Notes under the pieces: model-generated
Database searches by the model: none
What the model was told of the DNA's origin: nothing
What the model saw: only the letters and a program-made list of their open reading frames with translations
Part shown: positions 8,461-17,738 of the stretch, piece by piece
Layout: every line of letters begins with the position of its first letter
Position numbering within the stretch: position 1 is the stretch's first letter
Position numbers and translations under genes: made by a program
Source of the DNA: Polysphondylium violaceum
Taxonomy: Eukaryota > Evosea > Eumycetozoa > Dictyosteliales > Dictyosteliaceae
Length of the DNA stretch: 20,133 bases
Direction: 5' to 3'
Assembly: GCA_000277445.1 (NCBI GenBank)
Contig: AJWJ01000448.1
Location: 1 to 20,133, forward strand

Positions 8461-10825
8461 ATGGAAGAAAAGAAACCTCAAAATTCAGCAGCAGCCTCTG
8501 CTTTAGCATTGTTGAATCAAAAATTTCCAGTCGCAGATGTCATTGCTGGAACTAAATGTGAAAGAGCTATAAAGTAAAGTAGATGATGATTAGAGATTAT
8601 GACGATTGATATTAATACGATATATGTATATAAATTATATTTAGATGGGAATTATCAATTGGAGATGATTTAACACCAAAATGGACTCATAGTATAGTTT
8701 GTGTCAGTATAGAGAAAACCCCATTTGCAAAGGGTAGTTGTAGAACAGCACACAAACTCAAAGATTGGAGTAATCCAGATAAACCATTGGTTGGTAAATT
8801 CTCAACCAATAAAAAGACAACCAGAGATTCATATTTTACCGATGTTTTAATGCAAACTTTTTGTTCAAAATGGGCCGAAAAGTTCAATGAAGCAAAACCA
8901 CCAAAACCAATCACCTTTTTACCTTCATACGTTTACGAATTAATTGATCATCCACCCCCTTATCCAGTTTGTGGTGGTGAACCATTTATTGAAGGTGATT
9001 ACAAGTATGTACTATTATTTATTGATTCATTTAAATTGATTGATAGACATAGATATTAATATTCAATTCATTACAAAGAAAACATAATAATAACAGTGGA
9101 TATGTTAGTTCAGATGCTAGAAATACACCTCAAGCATTTAGCCATTTTTCATATGAATTGTCAAATAATGAATTGTTGATTGTCGATATTCAAGGTGTCA
9201 ATGATTTCTATACAGATCCACAAATTCACACTAAAAATGGAGAAGGATTTGGTGAGGGTAATCTTGGAGAGACAGGATTTCACAAGTTTGTTCAAACTCA
9301 CAAATGCAATCCAGTTTGTGACTTTTTAAAACTCAAACAAATGAACAATCAAACTAAAAAGACACTTCTCAGAGGTACACTCCCCGTCGTACAATTGATG
9401 GAGTTTCATGATGCCATTGGTTTGAATGGCGGTGGTCCTTCCAAGGGATACGATATGAATTACTTTAGAAATGGTGGTGGTGCTCAACAACCCATCTCTC
9501 TTGACGATGAGGAAAAGATGCTTCAAGAGCAATTGGATAAAATCAGACTTCAACAACAACAAAAGGCATCCAAACCAGCTCCACAAATGGTCAAACAACC
9601 ATCCAATTCCAATTTGAAAAAAACTGCCCCAGTCAGTGGTGTATCTCCTGTTGCTGCCAAACCAACACCAAAATCACCAACAGCACCATTGTCACCCAAT
9701 TCTGCAGTCTCGACTTCATCACACACTCCTTCACAGCAACCATCTGCTGCTGTACCAGTTAAAGAAACACCAGCAGTTGCTCAACCAGTTGCTGCTGCTG
9801 CACCAGTAACCACACCAGTTTCTATTCAAGTTAGAACTAGTCCACCACCTCAACAACCAATCAATGTACAATCACAACCAACCCCACAACCAACTCCACA
9901 ACCACCAGCACAACAGCCACCAGCACAACAAGCACCAATTCAAGAAGTCGCACCCGATAGATCAGCGTTTGAGAAATGGGATCTCAAGAATATTAGAAAT
10001 TCAGATACTATTAGAGGACTTCAATCGGAATGTATCACTGGAGATGACAACAATATATATTCAGGATCCAATGATGGTCAAATTGGTATTTGGGATGTCA
10101 AGGAATCCAAACACATCAGCAACATTAAAGCTCACGGTAAATCTGTTCGTGCCATTATCAAAGACACCACCGAAGGTAGACTCTTAACTGCAGGCGCTGA
10201 TAGTTATGTCAAACTTTGGGATTTAGCCACTCAAACTTGTATCAAAGAAATCAAAGAAGCCAACGAAGTCAATACTATTTTCCTTCAAGATAATCTCCTC
10301 TACACCGGTTGTAACGACAAGACTGTTAAAGTATGGGATATGCGTAATTTTGAATGTGTAAAGACACTCTCTGGTCACACACGTGCCATTAAATCTGTAT
10401 GTGCCATGGGTAATCTCTTGTTTTCTGGTTCAAATGATCAACAAATCTATGTTTGGAATCTTTCCACCGCTTCCATTCTCACCAATTTCCAAGGTCATGA
10501 AGGTTGGGTAAAGACACTTTACGCTCACAACAATTATCTTTATTCTGGTTCTCATGATGAAACCATCAAAGTTTGGGACTTAAAGACCACTAGATGTGTA
10601 AATACAATCAAATGCAAGGATAGAGTTGAGTCTCTTCACGTTACAAATCAAGGTATTTTTGCTGGTTCAGGTGATTATCTACAAGTATTTGATACTACAT
10701 CCTATGAAAACTTGGCTTCAGTAAATACTAGATCAAGTATTTTATGTTTATGGAGAAGACAAAATCAATTATTTACAGGTTCTCTTGCTAGCAATCTTAA
10801 AGTTTGGTCTTGGGATGTACTTTAA
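8461..10825 (+). CDS. mhkB: Myosin heavy chain kinase B-like (alpha-kinase plus WD40)
   Basis: Three exons, 8461..8573, 8645..9004 and 9097..10825, with introns of 71 and 92 nt (both phase 2), give 733 aa, nearly identical in length to Dictyostelium MHCK-B. Alpha-kinase domain at about 38-250: K89 in LVGKFS is the likely ATP-binding lysine; RNTPQAFSHFSYE (166-178), DIQGVNDFYTDP (188-199) and FGEGNLGETG follow. Zinc site H174, H226, C228, C232 has the HxCxxxC form seen in TRPM7 and MHCK-A. A P/Q/A-rich linker fills about 310-455. Seven WD40 repeats fill about 464-733, each with a VWD/LWD-type end. Family role: phosphorylates threonines in the myosin II tail, driving filament disassembly; the WD40 propeller brings the kinase to myosin filaments. 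MHCK-C and MHCK-D share the architecture, so the B assignment rests on length and the single seven-repeat propeller. All catalytic and zinc residues appear intact. Confidence 0.92.
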
Positions 10826-11218
10826 AAAAAATATATATTTTATGAATAATAATAATAATAATAATAACAACAAAGTAACAATCATGATAACAACAACAAC
10901 AATCAATATCTAGATTTATTAAAAATAAATAAAAACACAATAAAAGATTTTAAAACAAAGTAGAAATCAAAGGCTATAGTTTAATGATAAAAATAGCACA
11001 AATTCGATGAGTTTTATTGAGAGATGAAATCTCATTATTACAGTCAGCATAACATCAACTTTTTATTTATTTGCTATAATTCAAAAGAGAGGTAGTATAT
11101 TTTATAAAACATTTTTGTATTATCATCCCCATCCTGCTCATCTTGATTAGAAATATTTCTTTCCCAAAAGATTATTTTTAATGCCTGAGAATATATATAA
11201 ATTTATTTACTTTGTATT
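10826..11218. other. Convergent 3' spacer, kinase and eIF2B gamma
   Basis: 393 bp between two stop codons facing each other. It begins with ATAT and an AAT/AAC repeat (10845-10900) and has several AATAAA-type signals on the plus strand near 10925-10945. A small hairpin GAGAT-GAA-ATCTC lies at 11021-11033. No ORF or RNA gene is recognised. Confidence 0.6.
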
Positions 11219-12925
11219 TTATTTAGTTAAATAGGTACCAATAGTTTGAGAACCACTTTTAACAAAAGCATCATTACAAATGATTGAACCATTAATTACA
11301 CATTTATCTTCAATACTAACATGATCCATAATAATTGAGTTTTCAATTCTCACACCATCACCAATTTTACAATGTTTACCAATAATAGAGAACTTGACAC
11401 TACATTTTGCACCCAATTTAGTACTGGTACCAATAACACAGTTTGGTCCAACTTGAGTTGGTGTAACTTCAGCTGTTTGATCGATAAAGAAATTCTTTTC
11501 TGATCTTGGTTCAAATGGTAAATATGGTGTGTAGCCTTTGGCAATCTAAAATTAATAAATGAATAGATAAACATTGATTGATTAGTATGATAATACACTA
11601 TAGTTGATTGTTGATTGTTTAATTAATTAGTAGTAGTTGATGTAACTTACTTCTCTATTTGCCATTTGATAACTTTTAATTGTATTAACATTGATACAAT
11701 AGCCACTGGTGAAAAGATAAGCAAGACATTTGACAATTTTCTTTTTTTGAATATTAAGTTGAGAGAATGCATTGAATGGTGATGAAGTTGATGACATTGT
11801 TAATGCAAGTTCTTGAGTATCGTTGATGGCACTAGCTGGTAAATTTTTGTTATTATCTGGAATTTGACAAGAGATTAAATAGGGGATAAATTGTTTTTTA
11901 AGATCAAAAAATGTTGGGATATGTTTCTTTTGATCTTCAACCAATATTTCTAATACCCATCTTGAAAATATATAAAATTGTGTATCTTGTAAACTATTAT
12001 AAATAGTTAAATTTGGGAAACTATATATGTAGATAGACAGTTAGTAAATCAATAAGAGTATATGATCATATCTATCTCTGGTATTATAATTACTTTTTTA
12101 ATAAAGTTTTACTAAAAACAATATTATCTTCAGCTTCAGTAGCAGGCTCCATTAGAATAATTTTCTCTTTTTTTTCATCGAGAGCAATGTAATCTGTGAA
12201 AAGGTTATCTTGTTTTGATGGTGCTTCAACAACTGCTGCTTGTTTAGAACTACCTCCAGTTTTTGTAGGTACCTCTGGTTTAGTAGATGGTTTTAAAAGT
12301 ACTGTAAATGATGAATCATTTGCTCTATGTTGGTCTGTCATTTGTCGAATAAAACTATCATCAACAATTAAATTACCATTCATAACGATAAAGTAATTTG
12401 ACTAAAGAGTAATAGTGTAGTTAATAATAGTAAATTAGTCTATCGTTCTATTACTTGATGTTATTGTGATGATATATACTTTAATTTTATCTTTAATTCT
12501 ATATAACATTTCACAGGAACCAATATCATCTTTAATTACTACAAATTCTACTTCAATATTTCCTTTATAGATTTCCGATACATATTGTTTGATTTTACCT
12601 TGTGATCTTTCGCTTACAAGCATAAGAACTGGTGTATTTTTAGCTATAATAGATAGATGTATTTGGTTGGGTGATATTAATATTTGTTTTGATATCGTTG
12701 TTTGTGTTTTATATTCAATGTTGATATTGTTGCTGTTGTGTTGTAAAAGTTTAATCTATTCATACTTTGAAAACCAGCCTTTTCCAACAACTCTAATTGA
12801 TATGAAATCAAAGGTCTGTTTGCTACAGGAAGTAAACAATGTGGTAAATTGTCATCGATCGGGGCTAATTTAGAGTTTCCGATACCCTTGTCGGTTGCAA
12901 TGATAACGACTTGAAATTCTGTCAT
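11219..12925 (-). CDS. eif2b3: Translation initiation factor eIF2B gamma subunit
   Basis: Five exons: 12925..12766, 12643..12480, 12401..12094, 12020..11651 and 11545..11219. Introns are 122, 78, 73 and 105 nt, all GT-AG with matching phases (1, 0, 2, 0). The product is 442 aa; human eIF2B gamma has 452. N-terminal nucleotidyltransferase-like domain: LAPIDDNLPHCLLPVANRPL at 20-39 is the family signature, though the preceding glycine loop is degenerate (TDKGIGNS at 11-18), as expected for a non-enzymatic subunit. A low-complexity K/P/T/S loop sits in exon 3. The C-terminal 75 residues (from about 366) are hexapeptide repeats forming a left-handed beta-helix (VGPNCVIGTSTKLGAKCSV and on). Family role: with eIF2B epsilon it forms the catalytic arm of the exchange factor that reloads eIF2 with GTP, the step blocked by eIF2-alpha phosphorylation in stress. 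ATG 12925 was chosen because the domain begins right after it; the frame stays open slightly upstream but without a better start. Confidence 0.93.
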
Positions 12926-12984
12926 TGTTGGTGAGCAAGAAGAGTAGTTTACTTTCTTTCGTTTCAAAATGAATGAAATCAATC

Positions 12985-13027
12985 AAAAATAAGAAAAAAA
13001 AAAAAAAAAAAAAAACAAAAAAAAAAA
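12985..13027 (-). promoter_or_regulatory. Oligo-T promoter tract of eIF2B gamma gene
   Basis: On the coding (minus) strand this is a T-run of more than 35 nt broken by a few other bases, 60 to 100 bp before the ATG. Such T-runs mark transcription start regions in Dictyostelium. No clear TATA was found beside it. Confidence 0.45.
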
Positions 13028-13103
13028 CTTTTGTCTTAAAGATTTCTCATGATTCTTGACTCCCACAAAGCTACACTCAGAAACAAGCAAAAATCCTGCA
13101 ACA

Positions 13104-13398
13104 ATGATTGATAGTATTATTCCTAAACCTCTTTTAAATCAAATCTATCTGATACTTGAAAGTTTAATCCTCTTTTTAAAAAAGGTTTGGTTTTAGTTTT
13201 GAAAAAAAAAGATATTAATTTATCTTTTATTAATCACAATTAATTTGATCAATAAGGAGAAAACCACAAATCTCTAAATTTTGGATTGAATATCTCTTTT
13301 TTAAAGATAATATATCATTTAATTCTTTATTTCATACCATTCCTTTTTTAGTAAAATCAAAGATGGACGAAAAGGAGTTTAATAGAATGATAAAATGA
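13104..13398 (+). pseudogene. Possible decayed protein-coding relic
   Basis: Protein-like open stretches follow one another on the plus strand in different frames. First, ATG at 13104 gives MIDSIIPKPLLNQIYLILES and ten more residues to a stop near 13193. A short stretch follows around 13211 (DINLSFINHN). Then 13249-13398 is open for 49 codons, including FWIEYLFFKDNISFNSLFH and ending KMDEKEFNRMIK. The composition (Phe, Ile, Asn, Lys, Leu with acidic residues and one Trp) looks like a dictyostelid protein rather than translated spacer. I do not recognise a domain. It may be a broken copy of a lineage-specific gene, a gene with unusual introns, or chance in AT-rich DNA. No transposon ends or flanking repeats were seen. 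Confidence 0.25.
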
Positions 13399-14031
13399 AA
13401 TAATAATAAAATTTTCTCTCTCCTCTAGATTTACGAGAGATATACTATTGAGCATTATAGATATTAAAAAAATTGTTTTATCCAAGTTTTTTTCAAATTT
13501 TTTTTATTTTTCAATTTTTTTTATGAATTGTGTGATTTGGGAATTTGCTGCAAAGTTTACACACAGCTATAAAATATCACATTTTCCATTCTAAGGTTCG
13601 GTGCATGATTTTAAATTTTTTAACCAATACATTTGATCCAAAAAAAAATCAGAAATTTTAAAAAATAATAATTTATCAAAAAAAACTTGATAAAAGATCT
13701 GGCGCATGATGAGATTATATACTCTGAGTGTAAAGCATAGATTAAGAGGCACCCATATCTTGTCACGAGCCGACCCCCCATTTACAATCTATACCCCTTA
13801 AAAATTGGTGATATTTTTTTTCCTCTTTCTCTTGCTCTAGAGGTGGTAGCCATCTTATCACCCACCCCTCCACACACTAGTTTTGTAATTTCAACTCTCA
13901 CAATTGTGTTAATTAATTAATTTGTTTTTGTTTTTGGGAGTGAATGAATGTGTAAACTTTTTATATCTATACCGAGTAGGTAGTAAAATTATATATGTGT
14001 TTTTTTTTTTTACCAATTGTGTTTTGATTTT

Positions 14032-14033
<2 letters not shown>

Positions 14034-14063
<30 letters not shown>
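14034..14063 (+). repeat. (TC)15 microsatellite
   Basis: An uninterrupted TC dinucleotide run of 30 bp continues into CTTTCTTTCTAGAG. It is the only long dinucleotide run of this type in the window. Confidence 0.95.
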
Positions 14064-14068
<5 letters not shown>

Positions 14069-15360
14069 CTAGAGTGTGTGCATTGTGTGTGAGAGTATTT
14101 CTTTAAAAAATTTTTGGTAGGTGTGAAAATATGACTTTGGTTCTATTTCTCTGTTGTTTTTGTTTTTTTGATTTGTCTGTGTGTGTGAGTGTGGGTGTGA
14201 TTTACCCAATTAAAAATTCATTCCACCACAGATCTATTTTTCTATAGAAACATTTCATCATCTTATATTTTACCCATATATATTATTTAAACGGGTTAAC
14301 CATTTAAATGCACTTTTGTTTCGACCAAACAAAAGTGTGTTTTTATTAGTATGTGTTGTTGTGTGTATGTGGGGGTGATAGTGGTATTTTATTTGGTATC
14401 ATATAGAGTGTGATTGTATATGTAGTGTGGAAATGACCCTGCGTCTATGAAGAGGTTAAAATCTTTTTTTATAATAAAATGATAGAGTATGATATTTTTA
14501 TCTCTCATATAGATAAAAAATTAGAAGAGGAAACCAAAAAAAAAAAAAAAAAAAAAAAATAAAGTAAAAGAAAAGAGGTCAATGTTCAGAAACAAAACAA
14601 TACATTAATCCCAAGGAGTTGCGCCGTATATTTTATTTTATTTATTTTATCAATTCCATTTATATTTCTGATTGATTATATTGTACCACCCCACTCTATA
14701 AATATTTGTGTGTGTGTTTCGCTCTCGCTCTCTTCCTTTATATATCTCTCATTCTCTCAACTAATCATCCCACACAATCCATTCCCTCTGTTGTTGTATA
14801 TTTTTTGTTTGCCAAATTTATTTTTACTTCCAGACCACATCTTAAGGTAAAGTATAAAATCATTACTCACAGAGTATACTACCACCGAATCCTCATTTAG
14901 ATCACAACCCTGATCAATCACAATCAACATTTTTTTTTGACTATTAAAAAAAAAAAAAATCTTTTTTTGTCAAGTATAAAATTTCATTCTGTGTAATCTT
15001 TTTAATCTTTTTTTTATCCGTCTATTTATATAGCGCCCATTTCCAAATTTTCACAAAAAAGTTTTATATATATAGCAAAAGGTTTTTATAAAAATTTCAA
15101 AAAAAACTTTTTTTTTTATTTTTTTTTTTATTTTTTTAAGCGCGAGGCCCCATGAATTGAACTCATTTGTAATCTCCCCATTTTTTACAATTCATTTGTG
15201 TGTTGAACCATTTAAATCACATTATTATATTTTAATTAATTGTCAATCATCGCGCGCATTCGTTGTCAGCCCACACCACTCTAGTACAAGAAATTATATG
15301 CAATTGTATCTATAGATAGAGTTTCCATATATTTTTATTTTTCCATTTTATATTTATTTG

Positions 15361-15397
15361 TATATATCTATCTATATATATCTATCTATATATATCT
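15361..15397 (+). repeat. TATATATCTATC tandem repeat
   Basis: A 12-bp unit TATATATCTATC is repeated about three times with the last copy ending in TATATATCTCG. It is low-complexity DNA with no clear role. Confidence 0.85.
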
Positions 15398-17266
15398 CGA
15401 TTGTAGGTAAATATATATTTGTTTTTTTAGTTTTTCATTCAATATTTTGTTTGTTCAAAGGTTTGAGATCCTTATCCTCGGTCTTCTACTTGTAGAAATG
15501 ACACCTGCACATCATATGATATAACCCCCATTTACCACCAATTTTTATCACAATTCATCTGACATATAGGAGTTGTAGTGATTTTCATCTATAGATGTAC
15601 CCTGCCTAATCATAATAACATCATTCTATCCTAATCTACCGCCACTCTACTACTCCCTACCGCCCAAATGAAATGTGTTTTCTTTCCATTTATTTGCTCA
15701 TTACACCCTCTGATTATTAATTAATCAGTATATCTGTGTTTCCTTAAAAGTGCACTTCAACACACATGCGAACTAAAATAGGGTCATATGTGTGTGATTT
15801 TCATCATTATCATAATCACATTGATTACAAAAGTTTGTTTATAGTATCCGTGTAGTTGATTGTGTGTGTGTGTATTTGCAAAAAAAAAATGATGAGCCTA
15901 AATTAAACTATTTCTATTTTTATATTCAAAATAATCCTTTTTCCTTTTTTATAAAAAAGCGATTAGTTGAATATGGTGGATTCTAAAAAAAAAGAAAAAA
16001 AAAAAAAAAATTAAATTTCGATAAATACCCACACACCTCAACACACCTTTTCATTTTTTAATCTATTTTTTGAATTACCATTTTACAATGTGATTTCATC
16101 CTATCTTTTTCATCACCCACAACACCCATTCTATTCCACTTCCCACACACCAAAGCAAACACAAACATTTGATATACCATCATACACCTCATCACACCTG
16201 GAAAGTTTAAAAAAACATTTTATTGTATTTTTTTCAAAGGAAAGAAAAGTGGTAATGGTTGATGATCAACCCAAAGAGTTTCTATTATAAGAGCTCTCAC
16301 CACTTTTTTATCCTATAGATCACCCCATTACACACATACATCATCCTCTACCATTACACACATATACATACATACAAATATTATATATATGTTTTGTTTT
16401 GTTTTGTATATTTGTGTGTGTGTAAATTAAATTAAATTAATACATTATATAACTCTATTTACCACACCCGAAAATTCATATCCATAGATCTTTATATAAA
16501 TTAATGCAAAAATAGTTTTGTTTATGATTTTGAACTCATTTGTAGATGTTGTCAATACCCTCATAATCACCACCATCATCATCACCTTCACTTCATTATT
16601 TCTTTTTTCTACCCAATCAATTTGATTGATTTAAATTAATTAATTAATTCCATCATTCAATAAAAAAAAAAAAAAAAAGTAATACTAATTCAATTTACTA
16701 TTTTTTTTTTTCCTCCTCTTCCTCCTTGTGTCTATAGTTAGCAACATACAACCCCTATTTTCCCGATTCTTTTGAAGAGATAGTTTTTCCTCCTTTATTT
16801 ATCAATCATTCATTCATTTGTTTATTATCATCACTATAGTAGCATAATCACATTATATCTATATACCTATCTATTTATTTATTTATTTTCCCTCTCTTTT
16901 TATTTTATTTTTTCTCCTCGTTCATTAGATCAAAACTCAATCACATCTCCTTTAAAAACACCTCCACAATCATTTTTTCTTTTCAAAAAAAAAATCTCTT
17001 TTTTTTATAAATATTAATACTTTTGATTTGGATTTAGAAAAAAAAAGGGTCCCTCTATAAAAATCTCATTTTTCAGCCCGATAGATCCTCGACGAGTGCT
17101 TTTTTAATTTTTTTTTTTTGTAAAAATTTAAGTTTGACCCTACAGATTTGCTCTTACACCCTTTTTTTTAAAAAAAAAAAAAAACCCCTACACATATCAT
17201 TGGTTAAATTTCCATTTTCATAGAGTCGTGTAATATCACAAGTTTATAGAAACCATGCAAAATTAT

Positions 17267-17289
17267 GTAAGTAAAAATATACTCTTTTA

Positions 17290-17380
<91 letters not shown>

Positions 17381-17384
17381 GTAG
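17267..17384 (+). other. Candidate 5' leader intron holding the TTA repeat
   Basis: A consensus donor GTAAGT at 17267-17272 and an acceptor ATTGTAG ending at 17384 bracket the TTA microsatellite, giving a 118-nt interval of ordinary dictyostelid intron size. It lies about 350 bp before the LRR gene start and could be removed from its leader. An ATG at 17255 precedes the donor, so an unspliced leader would carry an upstream ORF. The alternative is that donor and acceptor are chance matches in promoter DNA; a TATAAATA at 17645-17652 could give a shorter leader without this intron. Confidence 0.3.
17292..17380 (+). repeat. (TTA)n microsatellite, about 29 units
   Basis: Uninterrupted TTA/ATT/TAT triplets over about 89 bp. 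Translating it gives poly-Ile (plus) or poly-Asn (minus), which explains the apparent ORFs there. Perfect purity suggests length variability between strains. Confidence 0.95.
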
Positions 17385-17644
17385 CATTTATTATTAGTGA
17401 TGATCATCAACTCATCACCCTATTGCTATTTCCAATTTGTCAATCACACCATTGCCACAGCTCACCCACCCACCTTTTTTTTATACTTGTCCCTTTTTTT
17501 TTTTTTTATAAATTTTTTTTTTTTTTCTATTTTTTGTTTTTATAATTTTTTTTTAATTAAAACCCTCTTCCCCACCCCATTACCAATATATGCCTGCCCA
17601 ATTATAATTTTCATTTGCTTTGATCACAACCCCCCAACACAGAA

Positions 17645-17708
17645 TATAAATAATAGTAATTGTTATATATACTAATTGGAAAAAACACCCATTTAAAAAA
17701 TTTTTTTT
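17645..17708 (+). promoter_or_regulatory. TATA plus oligo-T promoter of the LRR gene
   Basis: TATAAATA at 17645-17652 is followed by a T8 run at 17701-17708, about 30 bp before the ATG at 17739. This matches the TATA then T-run order of Dictyostelium promoters and would give a short leader. Confidence 0.45.
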
Positions 17709-17738
17709 CTTAAAAATCTCTTTATATATTAGAATCAA

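Larger units (their letters stand above)
13399..17738. other. 4.3-kb AT-rich spacer upstream of the LRR gene
   Basis: No confident gene on either strand. Contents: A/T homopolymers throughout; a hairpin TTTATCAA/TTGATAAA at 13672-13694; a TC repeat at 14034-14063; 12-bp palindromes centred on CTATAG at 14239, 15307 and 15586; a TATAAATA at 14697-14704 followed by a C/T-rich stretch and a donor-like AAG|GTAAAG at 14847; a less AT-rich island with CGCGCGC near 15250; a TATATATCTATC repeat at 15361-15397; a TTTTG repeat near 16390; a 15-bp dyad at 16257-16271; and a TTA microsatellite at 17292-17380. Short frames here (for example 14706-14900 and 16090-16290) are low complexity. Confidence 0.6.

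Noticed and set aside
12677-12982. Upstream extension of eIF2B gamma beyond ATG 12925
   Set aside because: The open frame continues to about 12982 but lacks an ATG, and the added residues (ILKRKKVNYSSCSPT) lie outside the family domain next to the oligo-T promoter tract.
13061-13160. Possible small RNA gene: a TCCCACAA element resembling the Dictyostelium upstream sequence element, with ATGATTG and CTGA boxes downstream
   Set aside because: The element matches by only 8 bp, a second copy at 16115 has nothing behind it, and box spacing and terminal stem do not fit a C/D snoRNA convincingly. The region also overlaps the possible gene relic.
14706-14900. 64-codon plus-strand frame
   Set aside because: Starts inside a TG/TC-rich stretch, no coding-like composition and no domain; more likely promoter or leader DNA.
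16090-16290. 66-codon plus-strand frame (MISSYLFHHPQH...)
   Set aside because: C/T-rich low complexity. The end overlaps a DNA dyad GGTTGATGATCAACC (16257-16271), and no family resemblance was seen.
17204-17545. Poly-Asn and poly-Ile reading frames on both strands
   Set aside because: They are translations of the TTA microsatellite and flanking T-runs with no other protein content.
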